Shown here: piece after piece, positions 36,100-46,549 of the stretch
Layout: the number at the start of each line of letters is the position of its first letter
Numbering within the stretch: the first letter of the stretch is position 1
Origin: Pleomorphomonas oryzae DSM 16300
GTDB lineage: Bacteria > Pseudomonadota > Alphaproteobacteria > Rhizobiales > Pleomorphomonadaceae
Direction of reading: 5' to 3'
Length of the DNA stretch: 64,000 nucleotides
NCBI RefSeq assembly: GCF_000422965.1
Contig: NZ_AUHB01000003.1
Coordinates: forward strand, 1-64,000
Translations under genes and position numbers: made by a program
The notes under the pieces: generated by a model
The model's input: only the letters and a program-made list of their open reading frames with translations
The model's database searches: none
What the model was told of the DNA's origin: nothing

Positions 36100-36129
36100 T
36101 TGTCTCTGGGATACCCCTGAGCGTAATAA
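36100..36129 (+). promoter_or_regulatory. Possible promoter of the nuo operon
   Basis: TTGTCT and TAATAA hexamers 18 bases apart lie 145 bp before nuoA, in the AT-richest part of the ilvA-nuoA divergent region. Both match the consensus only in part. The region to 36273 otherwise contains no clear operator. Confidence 0.25.
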
Positions 36130-36273
36130 ACCTTAGAAAGGAACCTTCGACGCCCTTGCGAAGTGAAGGTCTATCCGCTAACCGTGCCACAAGCAATTCG
36201 GCGACCCCGCGCGACTCCTCGGCAAATTGTTGCGTTGCGCAAATGGGTTGGCTTCCGAACCAACGAGGTCACA

Positions 36274-36639
36274 ATGGACGAACTCCTTCGGGACTACCTG
36301 CCGGTGATCATTTTCCTCGGCGTAGCCCTGGCCATCGGTCTGGCGCTTCTGGTGTCGCCTTTCCTGCTGGCTTTCAAGAATCCCGATCCGGAAAAGTTGT
36401 CGGCCTATGAGTGCGGTTTCAACGCCTTCGACGACGCCCGCATGAAATTCGACGTGCGTTTCTATCTGGTGTCGATCCTGTTCGTCATCTTCGACCTGGA
36501 GGTCGCCTTCCTGTTCCCCTGGGCCGTGGCCTTCAAGCAGGTTGGGCTGTTCGGCTTCTGGTCGATGATGGTCTTCCTTGGCGTGTTGACCATCGGTTTC
36601 GCCTATGAATGGAAGAAGGGGGCGCTGGAATGGGACTGA
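36274..36639 (+). CDS. nuoA: NADH-quinone oxidoreductase subunit A
   Basis: Small membrane subunit of complex I, 121 residues with three transmembrane helices (about 10-32, 62-85 and 92-112). It contains the conserved [21 protein letters not shown] loop that lines the quinone site, and [12 protein letters not shown]. First gene of a complete nuoA-N operon. The ATG at 36274 has GAGGT five bases upstream; the longer upstream frame is not homologous. It overlaps nuoB by 10 bp. Confidence 0.96.
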   Translation: MDELLRDYLPVIIFLGVALAIGLALLVSPFLLAFKNPDPEKLSAYECGFNAFDDARMKFDVRFYLVSILFVIFDLEVAFLFPWAVAFKQVGLFGFWSMMVFLGVLTIGFAYEWKKGALEWD

Positions 36640-37208
36640 GCCCGAGAGAGACGTTGGTATCGCCCGCCCCCAAGGGCATTATCGATCCCCGCACCGGCAA
36701 GCCGATCGGCTCCGACGACGGTTTCTTCACCGGCATCAACGACGAGCTGGCCGACAAGGGCTGGCTCGTCACGTCGACCGAGGAGCTGATCCACTGGGCG
36801 CGTACCGGCTCGCTGATGTGGATGACCTTCGGCCTTGCCTGCTGCGCCGTCGAGATGATGCAGGTGTCGATGCCGCGCTATGACGTCGAGCGGTTCGGCT
36901 TCGCCCCGCGTGGTTCGCCGCGTCAGTCCGACGTGATGATCGTTGCCGGTACATTGACCAACAAGATGGCTCCGGCGCTCCGCAAGGTCTACGACCAGAT
37001 GCCGGAGCCGCGTTACGTCATTTCCATGGGCTCCTGCGCCAACGGCGGCGGCTATTACCACTATTCCTATTCGGTGGTCCGCGGCTGCGATCGCATCGTG
37101 CCGGTCGACATTTACGTGCCCGGCTGTCCGCCGACCGCCGAGGCGCTGCTTTACGGCGTGCTGCTGCTTCAGAAGAAGATCCGGCGCACCGGTACGATCG
37201 AGCGTTGA
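36630..37208 (+). CDS. nuoB: NADH-quinone oxidoreductase subunit B
   Basis: Peripheral-arm subunit that holds cluster N2, the last Fe-S centre before quinone. Protein of 192 residues. Cluster ligands are visible in [10 protein letters not shown] (tandem Cys), [10 protein letters not shown] and [11 protein letters not shown]. The ATG at 36630 lies inside the nuoA end; an in-frame ATG at 36609 would add seven residues not found in relatives. Followed by nuoC after 23 bp. Confidence 0.96.
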   Translation: MGLSPRETLVSPAPKGIIDPRTGKPIGSDDGFFTGINDELADKGWLVTSTEELIHWARTGSLMWMTFGLACCAVEMMQVSMPRYDVERFGFAPRGSPRQSDVMIVAGTLTNKMAPALRKVYDQMPEPRYVISMGSCANGGGYYHYSYSVVRGCDRIVPVDIYVPGCPPTAEALLYGVLLLQKKIRRTGTIER

Positions 37209-37231
37209 GCGACAACAAGGCTGGGTGAAAC

Positions 37232-37849
37232 ATGAGCGAAGCCCTGAACCAACTGACTGGCGAACTGGCCCAGGCTGTCGGCAGCGCCCTCGGAACCGAT
37301 GCGCTTTCGGTGGACGTTGCCTATGGCGAGGTGACGGCGGTCGTTGTGCGTGAGCGTATCGTCGATGTGGTAACGCGGTTGCGCGATGCGCCGGACCTCG
37401 GCTTCATCAGCATCATCGACATTTGCGGCGTCGACTACCCCGAGCGTGCCGAGCGGTTTGACGTTGTCTATCACCTGCTTTCGCCGACCCGAAACGCCCG
37501 CGTCCGCCTCAAGGTGACCACCGACGAGGAGACGCCGGTACCCTCCATCACGGCGGTATTTCCCGGCGCTCTTTGGTTCGAGCGCGAAGCCTACGACCTC
37601 CTTGGCATCTTATTCTCCGATCATCCGGAATTGCGGCGCCTGCTGACTGATTATGGTTTCGACGGCCATCCGCTCCGCAAGGACTTCCCGATGACCGGCT
37701 ATGTCGAAGTCCGCTACGACGATGCCCAGAAGCGCGTTGTCTACGAGCCGGTCCGGCTCAACCAGGAATTCCGTAATTTCGACTTCCTGTCGCCTTGGGA
37801 GGGCACGACCTACGTGCTGCCGGGCGACGAGAAGGTCAAGACGAACTGA
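37232..37849 (+). CDS. nuoC: NADH-quinone oxidoreductase subunit C
   Basis: 30-kDa-type peripheral subunit of complex I, 205 residues. The family core is present: [24 protein letters not shown], then [39 protein letters not shown], the complex I 30-kDa signature. It is separate from NuoD, unlike the fused NuoCD of enterobacteria. Lies 12 bp before nuoD. Confidence 0.96.
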   Translation: MSEALNQLTGELAQAVGSALGTDALSVDVAYGEVTAVVVRERIVDVVTRLRDAPDLGFISIIDICGVDYPERAERFDVVYHLLSPTRNARVRLKVTTDEETPVPSITAVFPGALWFEREAYDLLGILFSDHPELRRLLTDYGFDGHPLRKDFPMTGYVEVRYDDAQKRVVYEPVRLNQEFRNFDFLSPWEGTTYVLPGDEKVKTN

Positions 37850-37861
37850 GGCGCGCGATCG

Positions 37862-39046
37862 ATGGCTGAAGCCCAGGTCAGAAATTTCAATATCAACTTC
37901 GGCCCGCAGCATCCGGCGGCCCACGGCGTGTTGCGCCTGGTGCTGGAACTGGACGGCGAGGTAGTCGAGCGCGTCGATCCGCATATCGGACTGTTGCATC
38001 GTGGCACCGAGAAGCTGATCGAGGCTCGCACCTACCTGCAGGCTCTGCCGTATTTCGATCGCCTCGACTATGTCGCTCCGATGAATCAGGAGCACGCCTA
38101 TTGCCTCGCCATCGAGCGCATGGCCGACATCATCGTGCCGCGCCGGGCGCAGATCATTCGTGTGCTGTATTCCGAAATCGGCCGCATCCTGTCGCACCTT
38201 CTCAATGTGACGACACAGGCGATGGACGTTGGCGCGTTGACACCGCCGCTCTGGGGCTTTGAGGAGCGCGAAAAGCTCATGCTCTTTTACGAGCGTGCGT
38301 CCGGTTCGCGCATGCACGCCGCCTATTTCCGTCCCGGCGGCGTCCATCAGGACCTGCCGGATCAGCTCGTTGCCGACATCGAGGCGTGGTGTGATCCCTT
38401 CCTTCAGACCGTCGCCGACCTCGACGCGCTCCTTTCGGAAAACCGCATCTTCAAGCAGCGCAATGTCGATATCGGCGTAGTCAGCCTGGAAGATGCCTGG
38501 AAGTGGGGCTTCTCGGGCGTGATGGTGCGTGGTTCCGGCGCAGCCTGGGATCTTCGCAAGTCCCAGCCCTACGAGATCTACAACGAGCTCGAGTTCGATA
38601 TTCCGGTCGGCAAGAACGGCGATTGCTACGATCGCTACCACATCCGCATGGAAGAGATGCGGCAGTCAGCCCGCATCATGAAGCAGTGCGTTGCCCTTCT
38701 GAAGGTTGAGAAGGGGCCGGTGCTGACCCTGCAGGGCAAGTACGCGCCGCCGCGCCGGAGCGAGATGAAGCGTTCGATGGAAGCGCTCATCCATCACTTC
38801 AAGCTCTACACCGAGGGCTTCCGCCTTCCCGAAGGCGAGGTTTATGCGGCCGTCGAAGCGCCGAAGGGCGAGTTCGGCGTCTACATGGTGTCGGATGGCA
38901 CCAACAAGCCCTATCGCGTCAAGATCCGCGCCCCCGGCTTTGCCCATCTTCAGGCCATGGATTTTCTCTGTCGCGGCCATCTTCTGGCCGACGTATCGGC
39001 CGTGCTTGGCTCGATCGATATCGTGTTTGGTGAGGTGGATCGCTGA
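37862..39046 (+). CDS. nuoD: NADH-quinone oxidoreductase subunit D
   Basis: 49-kDa-type subunit that with NuoB forms the quinone-binding pocket; 394 residues. It begins with [20 protein letters not shown], whose His and the later Tyr in the [13 protein letters not shown] region contact quinone. The hydrogenase-derived large-subunit fold is evident ([43 protein letters not shown] at the end). TGATG joins its stop to the nuoE start. Confidence 0.97.
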   Translation: MAEAQVRNFNINFGPQHPAAHGVLRLVLELDGEVVERVDPHIGLLHRGTEKLIEARTYLQALPYFDRLDYVAPMNQEHAYCLAIERMADIIVPRRAQIIRVLYSEIGRILSHLLNVTTQAMDVGALTPPLWGFEEREKLMLFYERASGSRMHAAYFRPGGVHQDLPDQLVADIEAWCDPFLQTVADLDALLSENRIFKQRNVDIGVVSLEDAWKWGFSGVMVRGSGAAWDLRKSQPYEIYNELEFDIPVGKNGDCYDRYHIRMEEMRQSARIMKQCVALLKVEKGPVLTLQGKYAPPRRSEMKRSMEALIHHFKLYTEGFRLPEGEVYAAVEAPKGEFGVYMVSDGTNKPYRVKIRAPGFAHLQAMDFLCRGHLLADVSAVLGSIDIVFGEVDR

Positions 39047-40137
39047 TGTCCGTCCGTCGTCTTCATCCCGAACAGCCGGAAAGCTTCGCCTTCACCGAGG
39101 AGAACGCCGCCTATCTGCAGAAGGTGATCGCTCGTTATCCTGAAGGACGTCAGGCGTCGGCGGTCATTCCTGCGTTGATGGTCGCTCAGGATCAGGAGGG
39201 CTGGGTCAGTCGGCCGGCGATCGAGGCCGTAGCGAAGCTTCTCGACATGGCTGAAATCCGCGTCCTGGAAGTGGCGACCTTCTACACGCAGTTCCAGCTG
39301 TCGCCGGTCGGTCGCAAGGCGCATGTCCAGGTTTGCGGCACCACGCCCTGTCGCCTGCGCGGCGCTGATGAGCTCATCACCATCTGCAAGAACCGGCTTG
39401 CCGCCCATCCCTTCGAGCTGTCGGCCGATGGTGACTTCTCCTGGGAAGAGGTCGAGTGTGCCGGCGCCTGCGTCAATGCGCCGATGGTCACCGTGGGCAA
39501 GGATACCTACGAGGACCTGACGGCCGAGACGTTCAATGCTCTGCTTGATGGTCTCGCCGGCGGCAACCTGCCGGCGCCCGGCCCGCAGAATGGTCGCTTC
39601 TTCTCTGCCCCTGAGCAAGGCGATACGGCGCTGACCGACTCCGCGCTTTATGACGGCTCGGTGATCGGCAAATACCGCGCCTTCGACCGCGAGGAGCTGA
39701 CACCGCCGCCAGCCTCGCCGGCTGCTGCGGCGCCTGCACCCGCCCCGGCTCCAGCTCCTGCCCCCGCTCCGGCGGCTGATTCCAAGCCGGCTGCGGCACA
39801 GCCCATCCCGAAGGTGGTTGAGGCGCAGGGGCAGGCCGACAGCGAGAAGGTACCGGACCAATACAAGCCGGCTCTGCTCGAAGCGGCGCGTGACGGCAAG
39901 CCTGATGACCTCAAGCTGATCTGGGGCGTCGGCTCCAAGCTTGAGGAAATGCTGCACAAGCTCGGCGTCTACCATTACGACCAGATCGCCGGCTGGAACG
40001 AAATGAACCTCAAATGGGTCGATCAGCATCTCGGCAGCTTCCGTGGCCGCGCTCTCCGCGACAAGTGGATCGAGCAGACCACCAAGCTGGCGAGTGGCTG
40101 GCGGCCGTCCGGCAAGGATAACGGCAAGCCCGTTTGA
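39046..40137 (+). CDS. nuoE: NADH-quinone oxidoreductase subunit E with C-terminal extension
   Basis: 24-kDa-type subunit carrying the [2Fe-2S] cluster N1a. The core (about 1-175) has all four ligands: [14 protein letters not shown] and [11 protein letters not shown]. The protein is 363 residues, about twice the classic length. A Pro-Ala linker (about 220-247, alternating PAP) leads to a C-terminal domain (about 265-350) with a helix-hairpin-helix-like [27 protein letters not shown] segment. Such extensions occur in alphaproteobacterial NuoE; their role is unknown. Start overlaps the nuoD stop. Confidence 0.95.
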   Translation: MSVRRLHPEQPESFAFTEENAAYLQKVIARYPEGRQASAVIPALMVAQDQEGWVSRPAIEAVAKLLDMAEIRVLEVATFYTQFQLSPVGRKAHVQVCGTTPCRLRGADELITICKNRLAAHPFELSADGDFSWEEVECAGACVNAPMVTVGKDTYEDLTAETFNALLDGLAGGNLPAPGPQNGRFFSAPEQGDTALTDSALYDGSVIGKYRAFDREELTPPPASPAAAAPAPAPAPAPAPAPAADSKPAAAQPIPKVVEAQGQADSEKVPDQYKPALLEAARDGKPDDLKLIWGVGSKLEEMLHKLGVYHYDQIAGWNEMNLKWVDQHLGSFRGRALRDKWIEQTTKLASGWRPSGKDNGKPV

Positions 40138-40168
40138 GATCGAACCGAAGACCCTGGGAACCTCAGTC

Positions 40169-41458
40169 ATGCTGCAGGACAAGGACCGCATCTTCACCAA
40201 TATCTACGGGCGCCATGACTGGGGCCTGCAGGGCGCGCTGAAGCGCGGCCAGTGGGACGGCACCAGGGATATTCTGGCCAAGGGGCGGGATTTCATCATC
40301 AAGGAAATCCAGGCGTCCGGCCTGCGCGGGCGTGGTGGCGCCGGTTTCCCGACCGGCCTCAAGTGGTCGTTCATGCCGAAGCAGTCGGATGGCCGGCCGC
40401 ACTATCTGGTGGTCAACGCCGACGAGTCCGAGCCGGGCACCTGCAAGGATCGCGACATTCTACGCCACGACCCGCATACCCTCGTTGAGGGCTGCCTGAT
40501 CGCCGGTTTCGCCATGGGCGCTCATGCCGCTTATATCTATGTGCGCGGCGAGTTCATCCGCGAGCGCGAGCGGCTGCAGGCCGCCGTTGACCAGGCCTAC
40601 GATGCCGGTCTTCTCGGCAAGAACGCCTGCGGCTCGGGCTGGGACATGGACGTCTTCGTTCATCACGGTGCCGGCGCTTATATCTGCGGCGAGGAAACGG
40701 CTCTGCTCGAAAGCCTTGAGGGCAAGAAGGGCCAGCCCCGCATGAAGCCGCCGTTCCCGGCCAATGTCGGCCTCTACGGTTGCCCGACGACGGTGAACAA
40801 CGTCGAGTCCATCGCCGTGACGCCGACCATCATGCGGCGCGGTGCATCCTGGTTCTCGAGCTTCGGCCGCGACAACAACAAGGGCACCAAGCTGTTCATG
40901 ATCTCCGGCCACGTCAACACGCCGTGTGTCGTCGAGGAAGAGCTTGGCATCACCTTCCGCGAGCTGATCGAAAAGCATGCCGGCGGCGTGCGAGGCGGCT
41001 GGGATAATCTCCTGGCGGTGATCCCCGGCGGCGCGTCCTGTCCCATCGTTCGTGCCGACCAGATCATGGACGCGCAAATGGACTTCGACGGCATGCGCGC
41101 CATCGGGTCGAGCTTCGGCACCGGCGGCGTGATCGTCATGGACAGGTCCACCGATGTGATCGCCGCCATTTCGCGTATTTCCTACTTCTTCCGCCACGAG
41201 AGCTGCGGCCAGTGCACGCCGTGCCGCGAAGGCACCGGCTGGATGTGGCGCGTCATGGAGCGCATGCGGCAGGGCAACGCCGCGCGCGAGGAAATCGACA
41301 TGCTGTTCCAGGTCAGCAAGCAGATCGAGGGGCACACCATCTGCGCCCTTGGCGATGCCGCGGCGTGGCCGGTGCAGGCGCTGATCCGCAACTTCCGCCC
41401 GGTGATCGAGGCGCGGATCGACGATTATGTGTCTCGGCACGGCATGGCTGCCGAGTGA
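40169..41458 (+). CDS. nuoF: NADH-quinone oxidoreductase subunit F
   Basis: 51-kDa-type subunit binding NADH, FMN and a [4Fe-4S] cluster (N3). Protein of 429 residues. [16 protein letters not shown] (NADH/FMN), [32 protein letters not shown] (FMN) and [13 protein letters not shown] with a distal Cys in [13 protein letters not shown] (cluster) are all intact. The ATG at 40169 matches relatives; the frame extends back into the end of nuoE. A 75-bp gap precedes nuoG. Confidence 0.97.
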   Translation: MLQDKDRIFTNIYGRHDWGLQGALKRGQWDGTRDILAKGRDFIIKEIQASGLRGRGGAGFPTGLKWSFMPKQSDGRPHYLVVNADESEPGTCKDRDILRHDPHTLVEGCLIAGFAMGAHAAYIYVRGEFIRERERLQAAVDQAYDAGLLGKNACGSGWDMDVFVHHGAGAYICGEETALLESLEGKKGQPRMKPPFPANVGLYGCPTTVNNVESIAVTPTIMRRGASWFSSFGRDNNKGTKLFMISGHVNTPCVVEEELGITFRELIEKHAGGVRGGWDNLLAVIPGGASCPIVRADQIMDAQMDFDGMRAIGSSFGTGGVIVMDRSTDVIAAISRISYFFRHESCGQCTPCREGTGWMWRVMERMRQGNAAREEIDMLFQVSKQIEGHTICALGDAAAWPVQALIRNFRPVIEARIDDYVSRHGMAAE

Positions 41459-41533
41459 GTGGACGGGTTTGATCGAGTTTGACGGGCGGCCGCCGGCTAT
41501 GGGCGGCGCGGCTCCAGCGAGGGTTGGGTCGAC

Positions 41534-43630
41534 ATGGCAAAACTGATCGTCGACGGGATCGAGATCGATGTGGCTCCGGAGCTGACGCTGCTGCAGGCAT
41601 GCGAGGCGGCGGGCGCTGAGATCCCGCGCTTCTGCTACCACGAGCGCCTGTCGGTCGCCGGTAACTGTCGCATGTGCCTCGTCGAGGTGAAGGGTGGTCC
41701 GCCGAAGCCGACCGCGTCCTGCGGCATGAACGTGCGCGACCTCAGGCCCGGTCCCAACGGCGAGCCGCCGGTGGTGCTGACCAATTCGCCCATGGTCAAG
41801 AAAGCCCGCGAGGGCGTGATGGAGTTCCTGCTGATCAACCATCCGCTCGACTGCCCGATCTGCGATCAGGGCGGCGAATGCGACCTGCAGGACCAGGCGA
41901 TGGCCTACGGCGTCTCCGGTTCGCGCTTCATCGAGAACAAGCGCGCCGTCGAGGACAAGTATCTCGGCCCGCTCGTCAAGACGTCGATGAACCGGTGCAT
42001 TCATTGCACCCGCTGCGTGCGCTTCACCACGGAAGTGGCCGGTATCGCCGAGATGGGGCTCATCTCGCGCGGTGAAGACGCCGAAATCACCAGCTATCTC
42101 GAGAAGGCGCTGTCGTCGGAACTGCAGGGCAACGTTATCGATCTTTGCCCGGTCGGTGCGCTGACCTCCAAGCCCTATGCCTTCCATGCGCGTCCCTGGG
42201 AACTCTCCAAGACCGAATCCGTCGACGTGATGGATGCTGTCGGCTCGGCAATTCGGGTCGATGTCCGCGGTCGTGAGGTCATGCGCGTGCTGCCGCGGCT
42301 CAACGAGGCGGTCAACGAGGAGTGGATCTCCGACAAGACGCGCTTCATCTGGGATGGCCTCAGGACGCAGCGACTTGATCGCCCCTACGTCAAGGCCGAT
42401 GGCCGCTTCCATGCGACTTCGTGGGGCGATGCCTTCGCGGCGATTGCCACCCGCGTCAACTCGACATCTGCAGGTCGCATGGGTGCCATTGTCGGCGACC
42501 TTGTCTCTGTCGAAGAGATGTTCGCGCTGAAGGAACTGATGACCGCGCTGGGCGTCGCCTCGGTGGACGGCCGTCAGGACGGCACGGCGCTGCATCCGAA
42601 GTTCGGCCGCGCCAGCTATGTGTTCAATGCCACCATCGCCGGCATCGAGGAGGCTGACGCCATCCTGATGATCGGCGCCGATCCTCGCCATGAGGCGGCG
42701 GTGATGAATGCTCGCATTCGCAAGCGCTGGCGGGCAAGCGGTGGCAAGCTGCCAGTCTATACGATTGGTGCCCAGGTCGACCTGACCTATCCGCAGATCC
42801 ACCTTGGCAATGACCCGGCCGCTCTTCAGCATCTCGATGCTGCTGCCCTGGACGTGCTGAAGGCAGCCCAGAAGCCGCTCATCATTGTCGGGCAGGGCGC
42901 TCTCATCCGTCACGATGGCCTCGCGCTGTTGTCGCTGGCTGCCAAGCTCGCGACCGATGTTGGCGCTATCGTCGACGGCTGGAACGGCTTCTCGGTGCTG
43001 CACACTGCGGCCTCGCGCGTCGGCGCGCTTGATCTCGGTCTGGTGCCGGGCGAGGGCGGTCGTGACGTTGCTGGCATGATCGACGCCTCGACCAAGGGCG
43101 AGCTCGACGTTCTGTTCCTGCTCGGCGCCGATGAGTTTGGCGCTCAGCACCTCGGACCGAACACCTTCGTGGTCTACATCGGTAGCCATGGCGACACCGG
43201 AGCCCACCGCGCCGATGTGATCCTGCCGGGTGCCACCTACGCCGAGAAGTCGGGCACCTATATCAACACCGAAGGACGCGTCCAGCTTGCCAACCGCGCC
43301 GCTTTCCCGCCGGGCGAAGCCCGCGAGGACTGGGCCGTGCTGCGTGCCCTGTCGGAAGCGCTCGGTCGCAGGCTGCCGTTCGATAGTCTGTCGCAGCTTC
43401 GGGCCAAGCTCTATGCGGCTTATCCCGAGTTTGCCGCGATCGATACGATCCCGGCAGCCGATCCGCAGGCCATCGCGACGCTTGCCGCGCTCGGCGGTAT
43501 CGTCCGGCCGGAACCTTTCGTTCCGGTGATTGCCGACTTCTACCTCACGAATCCGATCGCCCGTGCCTCCAAGGTGATGGCCGAGTGTTCGGCGCTTGCC
43601 CGCTCCGGGCACTCCATCGCAGCGGAATGA
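41534..43630 (+). CDS. nuoG: NADH-quinone oxidoreductase subunit G
   Basis: 75-kDa-type subunit that holds several Fe-S clusters; 698 residues. The N-terminal ferredoxin-like domain has [21 protein letters not shown], the His-Cys cluster region [18 protein letters not shown], and a [4Fe-4S] set [12 protein letters not shown] with a distal Cys in DLCPVGAL. The C-terminal half is a molybdopterin-oxidoreductase-like domain without cofactor. Length is typical for alphaproteobacteria. The long antisense frame across it is a GC artefact. Confidence 0.97.
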   Translation: MAKLIVDGIEIDVAPELTLLQACEAAGAEIPRFCYHERLSVAGNCRMCLVEVKGGPPKPTASCGMNVRDLRPGPNGEPPVVLTNSPMVKKAREGVMEFLLINHPLDCPICDQGGECDLQDQAMAYGVSGSRFIENKRAVEDKYLGPLVKTSMNRCIHCTRCVRFTTEVAGIAEMGLISRGEDAEITSYLEKALSSELQGNVIDLCPVGALTSKPYAFHARPWELSKTESVDVMDAVGSAIRVDVRGREVMRVLPRLNEAVNEEWISDKTRFIWDGLRTQRLDRPYVKADGRFHATSWGDAFAAIATRVNSTSAGRMGAIVGDLVSVEEMFALKELMTALGVASVDGRQDGTALHPKFGRASYVFNATIAGIEEADAILMIGADPRHEAAVMNARIRKRWRASGGKLPVYTIGAQVDLTYPQIHLGNDPAALQHLDAAALDVLKAAQKPLIIVGQGALIRHDGLALLSLAAKLATDVGAIVDGWNGFSVLHTAASRVGALDLGLVPGEGGRDVAGMIDASTKGELDVLFLLGADEFGAQHLGPNTFVVYIGSHGDTGAHRADVILPGATYAEKSGTYINTEGRVQLANRAAFPPGEAREDWAVLRALSEALGRRLPFDSLSQLRAKLYAAYPEFAAIDTIPAADPQAIATLAALGGIVRPEPFVPVIADFYLTNPIARASKVMAECSALARSGHSIAAE

Positions 43631-43640
43631 GAGACGCCCC

Positions 43641-44687
43641 ATGAGCTTCTGGTCCGATATCGTCTGGCCCGTCGTGGTGATCGCCGCTCAGAGCGTGCTG
43701 CTCCTGGTGCTGCTGCTTATCGTCGTCGCCTTCATCCTACTGGCCGATCGCAAGATCTGGGCGGCGGTACAGATCCGCCGTGGTCCCAACGTGGTCGGCC
43801 CGTTCGGCCTGTTCCAGTCCTTTGCCGACCTCCTGAAGTTCGTTCTGAAGGAACCGGTCATTCCCTCGGGGTCGGCCAAGGGCCTGTTCCTGCTGGCGCC
43901 GCTGGTCACAACCACGCTCGCCTTGCTGGCCTGGGTGGTGGTTCCGGTGGCCGACGGCTGGGTGATTGCCGACATCAATGTCGGCGTGCTGTTCATTCTC
44001 GCCATCTCCTCGCTCAGCGTCTATGGCGCCATCATGGGCGGCTGGGCGTCGAATTCGAAATACCCCTTCCTGTCGGCTCTGCGTTGCGCCGCTCAGATGG
44101 TGTCCTATGAAGTGTCGATCGGCCTCGTCATCATCACCGTGCTGCTCTGCGCCGGTTCGCTGAACATCTCGGCCATCGTCCGTTCGCAGGAGACCGGCCT
44201 TGCCACCATGATCGGCTTGCCGTGGCTGTCCTTCCTGAACTGGTACTGGCTGCCGCTTCTGCCTATGTTCGTGGTCTTCTTCGTGTCAGCGCTGGCGGAA
44301 ACCAACCGCCCGCCCTTCGACCTCGCCGAGGCTGAGTCCGAGCTGGTTGCCGGTTACATGGTCGAATACGGCTCGACGCCGTACATGATGTTCATGCTCG
44401 GCGAATACGTCGCCATCTGCACCATGTGCGCCATGATGGCGCTGCTGTTCATGGGCGGTTGGATGCCGCCGATCAACGTCGCGCCGTTCACCTGGGTTCC
44501 GGGCATCGTCTGGTTCCTGCTGAAGGCACTCCTGATGTTCTTCTTCGTCGCCATGGCCAAGGCGATGGTCCCTCGCTACCGCTATGACCAGCTGATGCGC
44601 CTCGGCTGGAAGGTGTTCCTGCCGCTATCGCTCATCTACGTCGTGCTGGTGGCCGGCGTGCTGCAGCTGACCGGCTGGGGTGCCTGA
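43641..44687 (+). CDS. nuoH: NADH-quinone oxidoreductase subunit H
   Basis: Membrane subunit at the junction of the peripheral and membrane arms; 348 residues and about eight or nine helices. Conserved loops include [24 protein letters not shown], the quinone-channel [27 protein letters not shown], and the acidic residues within. The ATG at 43641 lies 10 bp after nuoG. An 80-residue ORF separates it from nuoI. Confidence 0.97.
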   Translation: MSFWSDIVWPVVVIAAQSVLLLVLLLIVVAFILLADRKIWAAVQIRRGPNVVGPFGLFQSFADLLKFVLKEPVIPSGSAKGLFLLAPLVTTTLALLAWVVVPVADGWVIADINVGVLFILAISSLSVYGAIMGGWASNSKYPFLSALRCAAQMVSYEVSIGLVIITVLLCAGSLNISAIVRSQETGLATMIGLPWLSFLNWYWLPLLPMFVVFFVSALAETNRPPFDLAEAESELVAGYMVEYGSTPYMMFMLGEYVAICTMCAMMALLFMGGWMPPINVAPFTWVPGIVWFLLKALLMFFFVAMAKAMVPRYRYDQLMRLGWKVFLPLSLIYVVLVAGVLQLTGWGA

Positions 44688-44698
44688 GGGAGATTGTG

Positions 44699-44941
44699 AT
44701 GGATCTGTCGCTCGCAGGCGTGGTTGGGGCGGCAGTCGGCATCGGTGTCGGTCTCGTCGACTACGGCGTGATCGGATCGGTGATCAGGCGGGCGCTGGAG
44801 CGCCGGCCGGGATGGATTGAGCCGCGACGGGCGGACCTTTTGATGAAGGTCCTGTTCGTCGTCAACGCCATCGTCTTCGCCGCCCTCGGTTGGTGGCTGG
44901 GCGTGTCGGTGGCGGGAACAGGGCTTCCGGCGCCGGGTTGA
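44699..44941 (+). CDS. Small two-helix membrane protein inside the nuo operon
   Basis: Hypothetical protein of 80 residues between nuoH and nuoI. It has two hydrophobic segments (about 7-28, VVGAAVGIGVGLVDYGVIGSV, and 48-72, VLFVVNAIVFAALGWWLGVSV) joined by a basic loop RRALERRPGWIEPRRAD. AGGGAG lies in good position before the ATG at 44699, and the gene begins 11 bp after the nuoH stop, so it is translated with the operon. No match to any NuoA-N subunit. It could be a complex I accessory subunit or assembly protein, but this is inferred from location alone. Confidence 0.75.
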   Translation: MDLSLAGVVGAAVGIGVGLVDYGVIGSVIRRALERRPGWIEPRRADLLMKVLFVVNAIVFAALGWWLGVSVAGTGLPAPG

Positions 44942-45013
44942 CGGCGACGAAACGTGATTTCGGCAGGCTTCGCTCAACAGCGAGTGCCGGCCTGGAATGA
45001 AGGAATGGGTGCG

Positions 45014-45502
45014 ATGAAACTCAGCCAGGTGGCAAAGTCCTTCCTCCTCAAGGAGTTCGTGTCGGGGTTCTTCCTCGCCATGCGTTACTTCTTTAAGGCG
45101 AAGCCGACCATCAACTACCCGTTCGAGAAGGTGGGCATGAGCCCGCGCTTTCGCGGCGAGCATGCGTTGCGTCGCTATCCGAGCGGTGAGGAGCGGTGCA
45201 TCGCCTGCAAGCTCTGCGAGGCGATCTGTCCGGCGCAGGCTATCACCATCGAGGCCGGCCCGCGTGGCAACGACGGCACACGCCGTACCACGCGCTACGA
45301 CATCGATATGGTGAAGTGCATCTACTGCGGCTTCTGCCAGGAAGCCTGTCCGGTGGATGCCATCGTCGAGGGGCCGAACTTGGAGTTCGCCACCGAGACG
45401 CGTGAGGAACTCTACTTCTCCAAGGAGCGGCTGCTCGAGAACGGCGACCGATGGGAGCGCGAGATCGCTCGCAATATCGCGGCTGATGCGCCTTACCGCT
45501 GA
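45014..45502 (+). CDS. nuoI: NADH-quinone oxidoreductase subunit I
   Basis: TYKY-type subunit of 162 residues with two [4Fe-4S] clusters (N6a, N6b). Both CxxCxxCxxxCP motifs are intact: [12 protein letters not shown] and [12 protein letters not shown]. The amphipathic N-terminal helix ([20 protein letters not shown]) and [23 protein letters not shown] are typical of alphaproteobacterial and mitochondrial members. ATG at 45014; an upstream GTG frame is not conserved-looking. Confidence 0.97.
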   Translation: MKLSQVAKSFLLKEFVSGFFLAMRYFFKAKPTINYPFEKVGMSPRFRGEHALRRYPSGEERCIACKLCEAICPAQAITIEAGPRGNDGTRRTTRYDIDMVKCIYCGFCQEACPVDAIVEGPNLEFATETREELYFSKERLLENGDRWEREIARNIAADAPYR

Positions 45503-45574
45503 TCGGTTGCGATGCTCGAACAGAGAGACTGACGGGATTGGACGCGCCGTGAGGCGCATCGGGGACGAAGCGAG

Positions 45575-46186
45575 ATGATACAGGCCTTGTTCTTCTATCT
45601 GTTTGCGGCGATCACCATCGCTTCGGCGGTTATGGTGATTTCCTCACGCAACCCCGTGCATTCGGTGCTGTTCCTGATCCTCGCCTTCGTCAACGCGGCC
45701 GGCCTGTTCATGCTGGCCGGCGCCGAATTCCTGGCCCTGCTGCTGATCGTCGTCTACGTCGGCGCCGTGGCGGTGCTGTTCCTGTTCGTGGTGATGATGC
45801 TCGACGTCGACTTCGTCGAGCTCCGACAGGGCTTCATGCAGTACCTGCCGATCGGCATGCTGGTCGGGCTGATCTTCCTCGCCGAGCTCCTGATGGTGGC
45901 CGGTGCCTGGGTGTTCGCCCCCGAGGCGACCGCGACCGCCACGGCCCCGATCCCCGACCCGGCGCAGGTTTCCAACACGCTGGCGCTCGGTCAGCTCCTT
46001 TACACGCGCTACGTCTACTTCTTCCAGGTCGCCGGCTTCGTGCTGCTAGTCGCGATGATCGGCGCCATTACGCTGACGCTGCGCCATCGCGCCTATGTCC
46101 GGCGCCAGAACGTATCTGTCCAGGTGGCACGCACTCGCGCTACCTCCATCGAAGTCAAGCATGTCGAGCCGGGGAGGGGACTGTGA
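45575..46186 (+). CDS. nuoJ: NADH-quinone oxidoreductase subunit J
   Basis: Membrane subunit of 203 residues and five hydrophobic helices. It shows [56 protein letters not shown], the conserved NuoJ core with the pi-bulge helix. The C-terminal tail is basic and cytoplasmic. ATG at 45575; nuoK starts 46 bp later. Confidence 0.96.
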   Translation: MIQALFFYLFAAITIASAVMVISSRNPVHSVLFLILAFVNAAGLFMLAGAEFLALLLIVVYVGAVAVLFLFVVMMLDVDFVELRQGFMQYLPIGMLVGLIFLAELLMVAGAWVFAPEATATATAPIPDPAQVSNTLALGQLLYTRYVYFFQVAGFVLLVAMIGAITLTLRHRAYVRRQNVSVQVARTRATSIEVKHVEPGRGL

Positions 46187-46232
46187 CCGATCACTCGCAC
46201 CGTTTCTTCTCCGGACAAGGAAGGTTGACCCC

Positions 46233-46541
46233 ATGACGCTCGGTCTTGCGCACTATCTGTCGGTCGCGGCGATCCTGTTCACGCTCGGGGTGCTGGGCAT
46301 CTTCCTCAATCGGAAGAACGTTATCGTCATCCTGATGAGCGTCGAGTTGATCCTTCTCGCGGTCAATCTCAACCTTGTCGCCTTCTCGCATTTCCTCGGT
46401 GATCTCGTCGGGCAGGTGTTCGCCCTGTTCGTGCTGACGGTCGCCGCCGCCGAGGCCGCCATCGGCCTTGCCATTCTGGTCGCATTCTTCCGCAACCGCG
46501 GCTCCATCGCGGTGGAAGACATCAACGTGATGAAGGGCTGA
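46233..46541 (+). CDS. nuoK: NADH-quinone oxidoreductase subunit K
   Basis: Antiporter-like (MrpC-type) membrane subunit, 102 residues, three helices, with the conserved Glu residues in [13 protein letters not shown] and in [12 protein letters not shown] that belong to the proton path. AAGGTTGACC precedes the ATG at 46233. The longer upstream frame overlaps the nuoJ end and is not used. nuoL follows after 8 bp. Confidence 0.96.
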   Translation: MTLGLAHYLSVAAILFTLGVLGIFLNRKNVIVILMSVELILLAVNLNLVAFSHFLGDLVGQVFALFVLTVAAAEAAIGLAILVAFFRNRGSIAVEDINVMKG

Positions 46542-46549
46542 CGCAAGAG

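Noticed and set aside
40460-43642. 1060-residue open frame antisense to nuoF/nuoG
   Set aside because: The sense strand encodes clear complex I subunits with intact Fe-S motifs; the antisense frame is open only because of GC bias and has no recognisable domain.
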